Source: Alphaproteobacteria bacterium (GTDB lineage Bacteria > Pseudomonadota > Alphaproteobacteria > UBA9655). Taken from it: DNA of 64,000 bases. This document shows, one piece after another, positions 26,089-35,706 of the stretch. The DNA is taken from NCBI GenBank assembly GCA_019752515.1, contig JAIEMB010000007.1, forward strand, positions 1 through 64,000, read 5' to 3'. Made by a program: the position numbers and the translations under genes. Positions within the stretch are counted from its first letter, which is position 1, and the number at the start of each line of letters is the position of its first letter. Under the pieces are notes generated by a model. That model was not told where the DNA came from. It saw nothing but the letters and a program-made list of their open reading frames with translations, and did not search any database.

Positions 26089-26646
26089 AACCGCTCGAAG
26101 CGGTTAGTGTTACTTATTGCCTGTTGAACAGGCTGAGTTCATCCAGCAGTTTGTCTTCAGCTTCTTGATTTTGGATGTAGGAACGAATTGTTTTTTCATC
26201 TGCTCCTACCGTTGAAACAAAATATCCTCTCGCCCAAAATTTATGTCCCACAAAGTTGCGCTGTTTGTTCGCAATATTTTGAGCTATCCAAATTGAGCTC
26301 TTTCCTTTAATAAATCCTAAAATTTGAGAAATGGAATGTTTTGGGGAAATAGAGATGAGCATATGTATATGGTCTGTCATTAAATGGCCTTCTTCAATAA
26401 CACACTCCTTCTGCCGCGCCAGTCGATGAAATACATCTTTTAGCTCTTTACGAATAAGGCCATAAAGAGCTTTCTTCCTATACTTTGGTGTAAAAACCGC
26501 ATGGTATTTACATTCACACGTGCTATGGTTCAAATGATTTGGTATTGTTGTCATATAGATCTCCTATATGCTTCGAGCGGTCGAAGAATTTTAGGAGATC
26601 TTCATTTTTATGTAAAACATTGAGAGTCTACCAGCAGAGCTGGTGG
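26089..26646 (-). mobile_element. IS200/IS605-type element (approximate limits)
   Basis: The single-gene element holds an IS200-type tnpA flanked by hairpins typical of the family: 26089-26106 (ACCGCTCGAAGCGGT) at the 3' side of tnpA, and 26571-26586 plus 26630-26644 (ACCAGCAGAGCTGGT) at its 5' side. The strings CCGCTCGAAG and CTTCGAGCGG at the two sides are mutual complements. Exact ends and target site cannot be fixed by reading alone. Confidence 0.7.
26114..26554 (-). CDS. tnpA: IS200/IS605-family transposase TnpA
   Basis: A Y1 HUH single-strand transposase of 146 residues. CKYHAVFTPKYRKKALYG is the N-terminal signature, DHIHMLISI contains the HUH metal-binding histidines, and RGYFVSTVGADEKTIRSYI contains the family's conserved region with the catalytic tyrosine near residue 127. 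It appears full length and intact, so the element may be active. No tnpB/omega-RNA gene is beside it. Confidence 0.93.
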   Translation of the reverse strand: MTTIPNHLNHSTCECKYHAVFTPKYRKKALYGLIRKELKDVFHRLARQKECVIEEGHLMTDHIHMLISISPKHSISQILGFIKGKSSIWIAQNIANKQRNFVGHKFWARGYFVSTVGADEKTIRSYIQNQEAEDKLLDELSLFNRQ

Positions 26647-26772
26647 TTTATCATCTTGGATAATTATACTGAATTAGAACTAGCTGAGAATTGCTACGCA
26701 AAAATTTATTCTATTTTATACACGCAGACGACCACAGGCCTAGTCCCGTGGCAGTTTATTATTTTTTAGCCT

Positions 26773-27051
26773 TTACTCACTTTCACATTTTTGACATTGT
26801 TTTTCCTCATCGTGCCTTTTAGAGTCACATCCATCATATATGAGTGATTGGTAATGTGATCTTTGAAGATAAGTATCTGGACCCTGTTCCAAATTACCGA
26901 GTTGATTCCGAGCATCCTCTACACATTTATCTCTGCTGGTCAATGCGTTGTTTAAGCAATTTTTGCGGCTACACGTAGCAGAGGCATTATTAACATCACT
27001 AAAAATTGTTATTGAACTAAGAAGAAAGGCCCCTAGATATCCTATTTTCAT
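26773..27051 (-). CDS. Small exported cysteine-containing protein
   Basis: 92 residues with signal peptide MKIGYLGAFLLSSITIFSDVNNASA and six cysteines in the mature part (CSRKNC near the start, CQKC near the end). Unlike the CX3C peptides elsewhere in the window it has CX4C and CX2C pairs. Ribosome-binding site aggaga precedes the ATG. Function unknown; it lies between two insertion sequences. Confidence 0.6.
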   Translation of the reverse strand: MKIGYLGAFLLSSITIFSDVNNASATCSRKNCLNNALTSRDKCVEDARNQLGNLEQGPDTYLQRSHYQSLIYDGCDSKRHDEEKQCQKCESE

Positions 27052-27113
27052 ATTCGTTCTCCTACTTTTAAGTTTTTTAGGATTTTATCGTATGTTATGA
27101 AAGTTAATATATA

Positions 27114-28073
27114 ACCTCAGTTTTGGATAAGAGGGTTTAAAAATTTGATGGTAGGTTTATTTTGCCTGAATTGATAAGAAACAATGCAAGAGAGGATATT
27201 AACGCAGCAATTCATAGGAGATCTATGGCGTGTGTGGGATAGGTTCATATGTATCTTTAGGATGTCAAAGATCGTCTCAATAAGAAAGCGTTTTCTGAGA
27301 AGAATTTTTTCAATCAATGGCATAAGATAATTTTTCATATTCTTCCTTATCCCGGTAATTAACTTGAGTCCTCTTTGAAAAAGCTTTTTAAAAAGATCTT
27401 GAGAGATAAACCCTTTATCAGCAAAAATGGTCCCCTTTAGGTTGTGAGTCATCTCATCTAACACGCTCCTTTCATCAACGTTTCCTGGGGTAATTTTAAC
27501 AGCCACAATGCTTCCTTTATGATTAATCACCAAATGCAACTTGAGACCATAAAACCACCCCATTGTTGTTTTTCCTCTCGCTGCAAGTCCCTTAAAAACA
27601 CGATTTCGATTGATACGCTTGTTGTGACATACAGGCAAAGCCGTGGGATCAGCAATATAAATCCCAGTCTGTTCTCCAAACAAACTCTGCAGCAATACAC
27701 ATAAAGGAACAAAAAGACGGGGCATAAGTTGTACAAATCGATTGTAGCTAATCAAGTTTGGAAACTCTTGAGCATGTCTTTGCTTAAGATAGGCAATGTA
27801 GAAATATTTAAAAACTTTACAAGGGCTTACGTGAAACAAAACCATGATCGTCAGCATTTCACTTAAGGTCATTTCGCAAGATCGGTGCCGCTTTCTCCCT
27901 TTATCAATTAAACGGGGTTTCTCCCATTCTTCAAAAACCTTACAAAATTCATCGATGCAAAAAAATAACGCTGTGATATTATATCTCATTGGCTAAGCTC
28001 CCTTCTTATTTTTTAGCAATTTTAAGAATGGCTTAGCCTACCATATTTTTTGTCTCTTATCCAAAACTGAGGT
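27114..28073 (-). mobile_element. IS982-family insertion sequence
   Basis: Perfect 20-bp terminal inverted repeats (27114-27133 and 28054-28073, starting ACCTCAGTTTTGGATAAGAG) enclose a single DDE transposase gene. The outer flanks (taatatat and tagatatt) are similar but not an exact target duplication. The element is 960 bp, the usual size, and looks complete. Confidence 0.93.
27117..27989 (-). CDS. IS982-family DDE transposase
   Basis: 290 residues. The catalytic triad is visible as the Asp in YIADPTALPVC, the Asp in TIFADKGF and the Glu in IETIFDILK. GWFYGLKLHLVIN is a family motif. The stop codon lies within the left terminal repeat, as is common. Full length and without frameshift. Confidence 0.93.
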   Translation of the reverse strand: MRYNITALFFCIDEFCKVFEEWEKPRLIDKGRKRHRSCEMTLSEMLTIMVLFHVSPCKVFKYFYIAYLKQRHAQEFPNLISYNRFVQLMPRLFVPLCVLLQSLFGEQTGIYIADPTALPVCHNKRINRNRVFKGLAARGKTTMGWFYGLKLHLVINHKGSIVAVKITPGNVDERSVLDEMTHNLKGTIFADKGFISQDLFKKLFQRGLKLITGIRKNMKNYLMPLIEKILLRKRFLIETIFDILKIHMNLSHTRHRSPMNCCVNILSCIVSYQFRQNKPTIKFLNPLIQN

Positions 28074-28210
28074 TAGATATTTAATTCAGATTACACTTTT
28101 TTTAGAGTATTATCTTTCATCACACTTAAATCTTATTACTATAAATCCATTTACGTTTCACTTTTCCATTGACCCCTTACTAATTTCCGGTATTTTAGGA
28201 AAGTTCTTAA

Positions 28211-28286
28211 GGGCCTGTAGTTCAGTGGTCAGAACTCTCCGCTCATAACGGAGCTGTCGCAGGTTCGAATCCTGCCGGGCCCACCA
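28211..28286 (+). tRNA. tRNA with CAT anticodon, probably tRNA-Ile2
   Basis: A 76-nt cloverleaf: acceptor GGGCCTG with CGGGCCC, anticodon arm CTCCG-CTCATAA-CGGAG, T-arm GCAGG-TTCGAAT-CCTGC, encoded CCA. It lacks initiator features and differs from the elongator tRNA-Met at 25120, so it is probably the Ile2 species whose C34 is changed to lysidine by TilS. Confidence 0.85.
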
Positions 28287-28310
28287 CCATTTTTATATTC
28301 AGGAGTTACA

Positions 28311-29999
28311 ATGGCAACCAACCAGTATATTTATGTTATGAAAGGCCTTACAAAAGTCTATCCTGGCGGTCGTGAAGTCTTTAAGGATATTTGGTTGTCC
28401 TTCTACCCAGGTGCTAAAATTGGCATCATTGGTGTCAATGGTGCGGGTAAATCGACCTTGATGAAAATCATGGCAGGCATGGACACGGAATTTAATGGTG
28501 AAGCTTGGGCTGCCCAAGGAACAACGGTGGGCTATCTTTCCCAAGAACCTGAACTCAATCCCGATTTGACAGTTGAAGAGAATATCCTCGAAGCTCTTGC
28601 AGAAACCAAAGGCTTATTAGATCGATTTGAAGCTTTGAGTGCTCGCTTTGCCGAGCCCATGAGTGACGATGAAATGAATGAGCTGTTAGCTGAGCAAGCT
28701 GAGCTTCAAGAAAAAATTGAAGCCGCAGGCGCTTGGGATTTGAGCCGTCAAGTCGACATTGCCATGGATGCTCTCCGTTGTCCTCCTGGAGATGCAGACG
28801 TTAAAATGCTCTCAGGCGGAGAGAAACGCCGCATAGCCCTTTGCCGCCTCCTCCTCCAGCAACCTGATATTCTCCTCCTCGATGAACCTACAAACCATTT
28901 GGATGCGGAATCTGTCGCTTGGCTTGAGCGTCATCTACAAGATTATAAAGGAACTGTCATTCTTGTTACTCATGACCGCTATTTCCTCGACAATGTGGTC
29001 GGATGGATTTTAGAACTTGACCGTGGCCAAGGTATCCCTTTTGAAGGAAATTATTCGGCTTGGCTTGAACAAAAACAAAAACGCCTTGAGTTAGAAGGAA
29101 AGCAGGAAGGGGCTCGTCAAAAAACTCTTGCACGGGAGCTCGAATGGATCCGCCAGTCTCCTAAAGCACGTCAAGCAAAGAGCAAGGCCCGAATTCAAGC
29201 CTATGAAGAGCTCTTAGCCCAAGATGCACGCAAATCTCAGGAAACAGCCCAAATTATTATTCCCGCAGGTCCTCGTTTAGGAGCAACCGTCATAGAAGCC
29301 CAAAAGCTTTATAAGGGCTTTGGAGACCGTTTGTTAATTGAAGATTTAACTTACAAACTACCCGCTGGTGGCATCGTGGGCGTAATTGGGCCAAATGGCG
29401 CAGGAAAATCAACCTTGTTTAAGCTCATAACATGCCAAGAAAAGCCTGATGACGGAATTATCAAAATTGGTGATTCGGTTATTTTAGGTTATGTGGATCA
29501 ATCCCGTGATACCCTTAATGATCAAAAAACCGTATGGGAGGAAATATCTCAAGGGCATGATGAAATTGAACTTGGCAAACGAAAAATGCAGAGCAGAGCC
29601 TATTGTGCAAGCTTTAACTTCAAGGGGAGCGACCAACAAAAAAAGGTGGGACAGATTTCAGGTGGAGAGCGAAATCGTGTTCACCTCGCAAAAATGCTAA
29701 AGTCAGGAGCGAATGTTCTCCTCCTTGACGAGCCCACAAACGATTTAGATATTGATACCCTTCGCGCTTTAGAAGAAGCCCTTTTAGAATACGCTGGCTG
29801 TGCTGTTATTATCAGCCATGATCGTTGGTTCCTCGACCGCATTGCTACCCACATTTTAGCTTTCGAAGGAGATAGTCATGTGGAATGGTTTGAAGGCAAC
29901 TATCAAGCCTATGAAGAAGATCACAAGCGCCGCCTTGGCATGGATGCAGATCAACCCCATCGTCTGAAATACAAGCCGTTAGTGCGAAAAACAGCGTAG
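28311..29999 (+). CDS. ettA: ABC-F protein EttA (energy-dependent translational throttle)
   Basis: A ribosome-binding ABC-F ATPase of 562 residues without membrane segments. Two nucleotide-binding domains: GVNGAGKST (about 42-50) and GPNGAGKST (about 364-372), signature motifs LSGGEKRR and ISGGERNR, and Walker [12 protein letters not shown] and [11 protein letters not shown]. The linker between the domains includes the arm typical of EttA ([20 protein letters not shown]). EttA gates the first elongation step according to ATP level. It starts 24 bp after a tRNA. Confidence 0.95.
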   Translation: MATNQYIYVMKGLTKVYPGGREVFKDIWLSFYPGAKIGIIGVNGAGKSTLMKIMAGMDTEFNGEAWAAQGTTVGYLSQEPELNPDLTVEENILEALAETKGLLDRFEALSARFAEPMSDDEMNELLAEQAELQEKIEAAGAWDLSRQVDIAMDALRCPPGDADVKMLSGGEKRRIALCRLLLQQPDILLLDEPTNHLDAESVAWLERHLQDYKGTVILVTHDRYFLDNVVGWILELDRGQGIPFEGNYSAWLEQKQKRLELEGKQEGARQKTLARELEWIRQSPKARQAKSKARIQAYEELLAQDARKSQETAQIIIPAGPRLGATVIEAQKLYKGFGDRLLIEDLTYKLPAGGIVGVIGPNGAGKSTLFKLITCQEKPDDGIIKIGDSVILGYVDQSRDTLNDQKTVWEEISQGHDEIELGKRKMQSRAYCASFNFKGSDQQKKVGQISGGERNRVHLAKMLKSGANVLLLDEPTNDLDIDTLRALEEALLEYAGCAVIISHDRWFLDRIATHILAFEGDSHVEWFEGNYQAYEEDHKRRLGMDADQPHRLKYKPLVRKTA

Positions 30000-30016
30000 G
30001 ACGTAGTTACCTTATT

Positions 30017-30649
30017 TTATTCTACCTGTAAAACCTCAAGGGTATGTTTGGTAATATCCAAAATAGAGTCTCGGACTGTAACTTCCCGAATCTGATCTCG
30101 ACAACCGCGAAGCTTACTCCATTCCTTAAAGCTATAGCAACCCAACGGCGTAAAAGTATTATGACCTCGCTTGGCTGGTTTGCGTAAGGTAGCGCCGGAG
30201 TTAATTGGGGAAATCTCAATCTGCTCAGCGTAAACATTGGCAAGGCTAAGCGTGTCAATGACAAGAACTTCACGAGATCTATTACGATTAAGCCTTGCTC
30301 CCAGCAAACGATTCAAACCATCCTTACAAGACCAGAAAAATACTCGAGAATTTAATATTCCCAACCACTCCATAGGAGATATGCCGGAATCAAGGCACTT
30401 TGCAAGCGCGCTTTCCGTAAGAGGAAGATTATCGTTGATTATGGCATAGCCATAATCTGGGTGCTCAATCCTTACAGAAGATGGTCTCCGTTTTGTCTCG
30501 ATACTCTTACGCTGTACATCACTCACTTCAAATAAGTCTAGGAGACGAGTCGTGGATAACAGCCCATTTTTTTTAATTCCCTCCCAAGCACCTGGTTCCG
30601 TAACATGGTACAATCGAGGATGGCGTGAAGCTAATTCTTCTGGTGTCAT
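30017..30649 (-). CDS. DUF7002 family protein
   Basis: 210 residues starting PRLYHVTEPGAWEGIKKNGL, with VFFWSCKDGLNRLLGARLNR, VLVIDTLSLANVY, ISPINSGATLRKPAKRG and the final VTVRDSILDI. This pattern matches a conserved uncharacterised family whose N-terminal LYH...W..I...GLLS layout recalls DarT/ART-type ADP-ribosyltransferase folds; that relation is an inference. It is convergent with ettA, with a 17-bp gap. Confidence 0.65.
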   Translation of the reverse strand: MTPEELASRHPRLYHVTEPGAWEGIKKNGLLSTTRLLDLFEVSDVQRKSIETKRRPSSVRIEHPDYGYAIINDNLPLTESALAKCLDSGISPMEWLGILNSRVFFWSCKDGLNRLLGARLNRNRSREVLVIDTLSLANVYAEQIEISPINSGATLRKPAKRGHNTFTPLGCYSFKEWSKLRGCRDQIREVTVRDSILDITKHTLEVLQVE

Positions 30650-30811
30650 CGTAAGGGACCTTATCCAATCATTATATATTTATCATTTTACTTCTACCTA
30701 TTTACATTTCAAGCTTTTCAATTGCCCATCAGCAAGCAATTGACCCTTTAGAAATATTGAATTATGCTTATTTTGCTCAGGTGCGTGTTTAGTTTTTATA
30801 AGGGAATTATT

Positions 30812-31525
30812 ATGATGGATTTCAAAAACTTTGGTCTTTTTATTGCTTTTGCAAGTTTAGTTTTAACTGGTGAGGGATTTGCCCATAGAAAACATTCAGA
30901 CGTCCTTAAGAGTTCGGATGGTAAATCAAAAATTGTACAGAGAGCAAAAACAAGCCAACGTGTTCATTATAAAAAAAATAGACCTACTCAACAGAAGAGA
31001 AAGTCCGCAGCTCTGAGTAAGGTAAAAAGAAAATCATTATCTACACCCTCTAGGCGCGCTCGGTCCTTTTCTCCATCCAACAAAAAGACTCTTATTTCCC
31101 AGAGACGCGCCCGAATTAAGCATCCTTCATCAGTACAAAGAAAAGGCTCAGATACTGCCCAAAGGAGGTCTATTCTCTACAAAAATGCAGCTTTAACCCC
31201 GACTCAGAAGAGAAAGAAGCCCTTATTATCAACAAAAAAAAATATCACAAGGAAATCAACGGCAATGCATTCTTCGCAGCCAGGAATAAATAATGTGAAT
31301 GTGCTTGCAAAAGTAGGAACTAAAAAAGCCTCGCCTCAGAAAGTACTAGTGTTTCCGCAAACAAACACACAGATAAAATCCTTAGAAGAAGTGTTAGCAA
31401 AAAACTGGCGTGACCTTAAGAAGCTTACAGAAGAGCCAGCATTGAGCAGAGAGACAACAATATACCATAAAAGTGTAACATACCATAAAAGTAAAAAATC
31501 TTACTTTAAAGCTAAATTCAAGTAA
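30812..31525 (+). CDS. Exported, very basic low-complexity protein
   Basis: 237 residues. The ATG at 30812 (MMDFKNFGLF) is preferred to an upstream one because aaggga lies 6 nt before it and it creates a signal peptide ending near GFAHRKH. The rest is extremely rich in Lys, Arg, Ser and Gln (for example KRKSAALSKVKRKSL and SRRARSFSPSNKKTL), with no cysteine or recognisable domain. The composition is histone-H1-like, so nucleic-acid binding or host nuclear targeting are possible but unproven. First gene of the accessory island. Confidence 0.6.
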   Translation: MMDFKNFGLFIAFASLVLTGEGFAHRKHSDVLKSSDGKSKIVQRAKTSQRVHYKKNRPTQQKRKSAALSKVKRKSLSTPSRRARSFSPSNKKTLISQRRARIKHPSSVQRKGSDTAQRRSILYKNAALTPTQKRKKPLLSTKKNITRKSTAMHSSQPGINNVNVLAKVGTKKASPQKVLVFPQTNTQIKSLEEVLAKNWRDLKKLTEEPALSRETTIYHKSVTYHKSKKSYFKAKFK

Positions 31526-31815
31526 CGGAAAAAGATTGGTTTGAAACTTGCCACTCTTTGATTATACAAAGCTATAAAATTACGGAGTTATTACGGAAGC
31601 AATATCTTGAGTGGAAGTGTACACCCCGTTTAAACTTTTTTAGCCCTCCTTCTTCAAAAATATTTTTGAGAGCCCTATTTATAGAAATAACTTTCATTAA
31701 GGAAATCGAAATGATTATCTCGTATTATATGGAAGACTATTGAACAAATAACACAAATACAGTTCCTTGTCTCTTTATACGGGGCAGAATTTCATTAATA
31801 AAAAGGAAAATTATT

Positions 31816-31986
31816 ATGCAAATAAAAAATATTGTCAAAATATTCTCTGTAGGTGCCATCATTATATGTCTGAGTATGAAACACGTTCATGCCCAATATA
31901 TTTGTAACGAGGATTGCTGGGCTCTTTGCACTAATGTTCCTGAAAGTAATTTAGATTATTGTATGTCACAATGTTGCGACTTTTAA
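31816..31986 (+). CDS. 56-residue exported CX3C peptide
   Basis: A short gene read directly from the sequence: MQIKNIVKIFSVGAIIICLS, signal end near HVHAQ, then a 30-residue mature part with CNEDC, CWALC and CMSQCC ending in F. CWALC and CMSQC are 10 residues apart, as in the protein at 17429. Ribosome-binding site aagga lies 9 nt upstream. The mature size and paired CX3C pattern resemble helical-hairpin peptides held by two disulfides. Unknown function; possible toxin, signalling or host-directed peptide. Confidence 0.65.
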   Translation: MQIKNIVKIFSVGAIIICLSMKHVHAQYICNEDCWALCTNVPESNLDYCMSQCCDF

Positions 31987-32139
31987 AGAAGAAGAAAAAC
32001 CGCAAATAGGAAAGCTTATCCTGCTTTTAGCAAAGATCAAAGTAATAGAAGACTGAACAAGAGGAAAAATACGGGTTGTTTTTATACAGTGTTTACTCCC
32101 CATGGGAGAAAGTGAAGAAATTAAAGCGGTGAATTCCTC

Positions 32140-35100
32140 TCAAAATTTCTCCATTTTCATCTTTCCGATTTTAGATTCAATTCTTGTAATGTGGGGGGAA
32201 TCCTTTGGAAAAAGTGGTTTTGTAATTTTTAAAGCTTGAAACAAATGAAAGCTGGCATGTTCTTTTAAGTCGTCAGCTTGCTGCGTTTCTCCCTTTGAGA
32301 ATTTAATTTTTGATTTTTTTTCATATACTTCTGCCAGAATTTCTAAACATTCATACTTAGAATGATGCTTGTTTTTTTGGAATATATTTAATGCTCTTTT
32401 TATGGTTTCTTCAGCAATCTCTAATTTGCCTTCCAACAGATAAACAATAGCTAGCTTATTTAAGATGGCACCCACTTCTACGTTGTCTTTCCCATATGCA
32501 ATCTCAATGGCAGCCAACCCTTTTTTTATCAAACTTTTAGCATTTTCGAAATTTTCAGTTTCTCCATAAAATACTCCGAGATGGATTAGAGCATAGGCAA
32601 CATAAATATGGTTCTCAGGAAAATGATTGCAGTAAATTTTAAGACTTTCATCAAGATAATTTTTAGCTTTCTCATAATCCTTTAATTTTGTACAAACACT
32701 GCCTAAAGCTCCGGAAACCCATGCAGCTCCCACATAGTTTTCAGAGTGTGTCTTATAAATTTTAAGACTTTTCTCATATAGTTCTCTAGCTTTTTCGTAG
32801 TCTCCTAAGTTCCTATAGACGCTTGCTAGATGGGCTAGTGACCAAGCCAATCCTATGCAATTTTTCTTTTGTTTCTTATGAAGTGCCAGACTCTCTTCTA
32901 AAAGGGCTTTAGCTTTTTCAAAATTACCCAAAGATTCATACACAATTCCTAAATATCCACAAGCACGAGCCATGCCAGGGTTGGGCTCAGAGCATTTTTT
33001 ATAGGTTTGTAGACTTTGCTCAAAAAGCTCTTTAGCTTTTTCATAGTCACCTAACCTCCTATAAACATTACCTAAATAAACTTTAAAATGGGCAATTTTA
33101 TTATAGTTCTTACTTGACTTTGAGATAGCAGACTCTAGCATATCCTTTGCTTTAGAATAATAGCATAAGTAACAACACATACACCCTAACTCACCACTTA
33201 GATTAGTTTTTACATCCTCATTTAATAAATCAGAATGACTTAAAAATTGATCAGCATGTCTATATAAAATCTTCATTTTTGTGAAGTCTTCATTATCTAT
33301 TGCGTCATTCATAGAATTCTCTAGGACGTTCGCAATAGACTGAACAAGCTTCTTTTCCTGTCCTGATTTTAAATTTTTTACCAAATAGGTTAGCATTATA
33401 TTCTGTATATTTTTATGAATAGAAAAATTTGAAATCAAATCGTAAGATTCTGATGTATCGTAATCTATAAGTGAATATAATTTTAAATGATAAATAAAGT
33501 TATCTACAACAATATCACTTTTGTATTTAACCAATAAATCTCTTGGGATACTTTGATAGTCAAGAAGACTTATGTAAAACAAAAGATCTTTAAAATCACT
33601 ATTTACTTCAATAAGACGTCTTAAAGTCAACGTGAGAATTCCATAACGTGTCTTTGTATAGTTCCCCGCCTCTTGTAGTATTTTTTTCTGTATATTCGAA
33701 AAATCTTCATTATTTTTGTATGCATTTTCCAAATAACTTTGATAAGGAATATGAGTTGCCTTCAAATAATAAGCAGCAACAGAAATATCTAAAGGGAAAG
33801 GAGGAATCGCCACTAAAAACTTTTTTATTTCTTCTTTTTGAGCAGCTGAGAAGGTACGCGTTCCTCCATTACTCATAATTTTGATAAAAAAATTCATCTT
33901 TTCATCAGCGCTTAACTCTCCAATGGGGATGATATTATTAACATGTGTATTATTTTCAATGTTGCTATCACGCGTCGTTAATATAATTCTACCCTGCCCC
34001 CACTTGTCAGAATCCTTAGGAAAATAATTTTGAATATCTGAAAATTTTTCTACATTATCATAGATTAAAAACCAATTAGAGAGCGCTTTCAGCCGCTCTT
34101 TTACATACTGAACAATTTTTTCTTCTCGCTCGTTAGAAAGTCTAATTTTAAGTATTCCTGTTAATATTTTTTGATCTTCTTCCGTTTTTGAAAGAACACG
34201 AGCTAAGTTTTCAAATGATTCATTTGAAGTTTCTTTAGACTCGCCATTAATTTCCCATACATGTGGTAGATCTTGAGAAGAGGCATACTGACGTGCAAGA
34301 GTCGTTTTTCCTGCTCCTTCAATACCTACAAGAGCAACTGTTTGTATACCGCTCCACCCTTTAAATCGTGCATTTATCTTAGCTATGAGTTCGGGACGTT
34401 CGAGGCGAACAGATTCTATAGGAACGTCTAATTCAGAACGAACAAGACTCTTTTCTTGCTTTTGATTAACGATTTGCCTTAGCCCGAAACTTCTCTCTCT
34501 TTTTTTTTCATATAACGCAAGAAGAGAACTAAAAATGACTGTTGTCAGAATCGCAATACTTATCCATTTTTTATGTCTAAGTGTAAAAACGAGTGCATTT
34601 TTTAATTTCATCCTTTTTTCGACTTGATTATGTTCGGCATTCGGATGTTGATCTCTGTTTTTGTTTCCTTCTATGATGCTGCACTCTGTTTGAAAGTCTG
34701 AAATAATCTTTTCAATATTATGGTTTGGAAGAAGCTGCTTTAAAATTTCAAAAACAGGTAGATAATAGTTTTTTGGATCACCATGATCGAGAAAATCAAC
34801 CGTATCCAACTCTTCTAAGATTACAATAGGCTCCTCCCTCTTAGGTTGAAAAAGAAGCATACAGTTTTTCGCTTGCGAAGATAGGGGGTTCTCTTTTTCC
34901 TCTAGATAAGGATATTCCCAATTTGATGGTCCAATATAGATAACATCATTGTGTTCATAAATCTCTTGAAGAGAACGCAAGGAATTTTGAGGTTGAATCG
35001 AAACTGCTATACCAGAAAGCTTTAAGGACGATTCAATGTGAGATATCAAAAAGTTCTGAGAATCTTCTTTTTGGCAATAGGTTAATATGAGAGAAAGTTG

Positions 35101-35445
35101 TTCTCCTTGCGTTAGCTTCGAAATATTTTTTAAATATTTATCGAATACAGTCTGAGCTAGAATTACTGTATAGTATTTTCTGAGGTTAGGAAATTTGTCT
35201 GATTTCTCAATAAAATCGATAATACTCTCGCGTGAATTACACCCCAACTTTAACATTATGTTATGAGTGTGACTTTCAACAGTTTTAGGAGATATGTTGA
35301 AAAAAGAAGCGAATTTCTTAGCAGATCTTCCACAAACAAAAAAAGAAATGATATCTACTTCTCGTCGCGTTAGTTTTACACCATTTATCGTTTGTAAATG
35401 TTTTAAATATAAACTTTGAAGAAAATTCATTTTTCTATTTATCAT
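32140..35445 (-). CDS. LuxR-HTH / transmembrane / NB-ARC / TPR protein
   Basis: A 1101-residue multidomain protein. Residues about 22-83: LuxR-type helix-turn-helix (TRREVDIISFFVCG, NISPKTVESHTHNIMLKLG). About 90-260: uncharacterised alpha/beta region. About 294-312: one hydrophobic segment (ISIAILTTVIFSSLLALY) flanked by basic residues. About 345-600: STAND/NB-ARC ATPase with Walker A VGIEGAGKTT (373-382), Walker B WFLIYDNV and sensor RIILTTRD. About 750-1050: at least six tetratricopeptide repeats of 40-42 residues (e.g. LGDYEKAKELFEQSLQTYK). It combines a DNA-binding domain, a membrane anchor and a signal-sensing STAND/TPR part. It is flanked by exported-protein genes, which it may regulate. 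Confidence 0.85.
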   Translation of the reverse strand: MINRKMNFLQSLYLKHLQTINGVKLTRREVDIISFFVCGRSAKKFASFFNISPKTVESHTHNIMLKLGCNSRESIIDFIEKSDKFPNLRKYYTVILAQTVFDKYLKNISKLTQGEQLSLILTYCQKEDSQNFLISHIESSLKLSGIAVSIQPQNSLRSLQEIYEHNDVIYIGPSNWEYPYLEEKENPLSSQAKNCMLLFQPKREEPIVILEELDTVDFLDHGDPKNYYLPVFEILKQLLPNHNIEKIISDFQTECSIIEGNKNRDQHPNAEHNQVEKRMKLKNALVFTLRHKKWISIAILTTVIFSSLLALYEKKRERSFGLRQIVNQKQEKSLVRSELDVPIESVRLERPELIAKINARFKGWSGIQTVALVGIEGAGKTTLARQYASSQDLPHVWEINGESKETSNESFENLARVLSKTEEDQKILTGILKIRLSNEREEKIVQYVKERLKALSNWFLIYDNVEKFSDIQNYFPKDSDKWGQGRIILTTRDSNIENNTHVNNIIPIGELSADEKMNFFIKIMSNGGTRTFSAAQKEEIKKFLVAIPPFPLDISVAAYYLKATHIPYQSYLENAYKNNEDFSNIQKKILQEAGNYTKTRYGILTLTLRRLIEVNSDFKDLLFYISLLDYQSIPRDLLVKYKSDIVVDNFIYHLKLYSLIDYDTSESYDLISNFSIHKNIQNIMLTYLVKNLKSGQEKKLVQSIANVLENSMNDAIDNEDFTKMKILYRHADQFLSHSDLLNEDVKTNLSGELGCMCCYLCYYSKAKDMLESAISKSSKNYNKIAHFKVYLGNVYRRLGDYEKAKELFEQSLQTYKKCSEPNPGMARACGYLGIVYESLGNFEKAKALLEESLALHKKQKKNCIGLAWSLAHLASVYRNLGDYEKARELYEKSLKIYKTHSENYVGAAWVSGALGSVCTKLKDYEKAKNYLDESLKIYCNHFPENHIYVAYALIHLGVFYGETENFENAKSLIKKGLAAIEIAYGKDNVEVGAILNKLAIVYLLEGKLEIAEETIKRALNIFQKNKHHSKYECLEILAEVYEKKSKIKFSKGETQQADDLKEHASFHLFQALKITKPLFPKDSPHITRIESKIGKMKMEKF

Positions 35446-35706
35446 AAGGGTGAAATTTGTTTTCTATTTTTAAAGTAAATGAAATCATATTAAAGAATCT
35501 ACCCCAGCGTTCGCATAAACTCTAGATAAATTAAACACCCATTTCTTCGTTAATTCTCTAGGGGAATTTCCCTTGGATGCTTATCTTAGTGGAACTTTTA
35601 GGATGGGTAAATAAACCAAATTCAGGAAGACTTGAGCTGTTTACTGACGGAGCCTCATTGTGGGCTTTAGTAAACAGATTGCAGCAATATAACAGAGGAA
35701 ATTATT

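Noticed and set aside
31558-31743. A 61-codon open frame between the basic protein and the CX3C peptide
   Set aside because: It needs a TTG start without ribosome-binding site and has no signal or motif; the region is simply AT-rich intergenic DNA.
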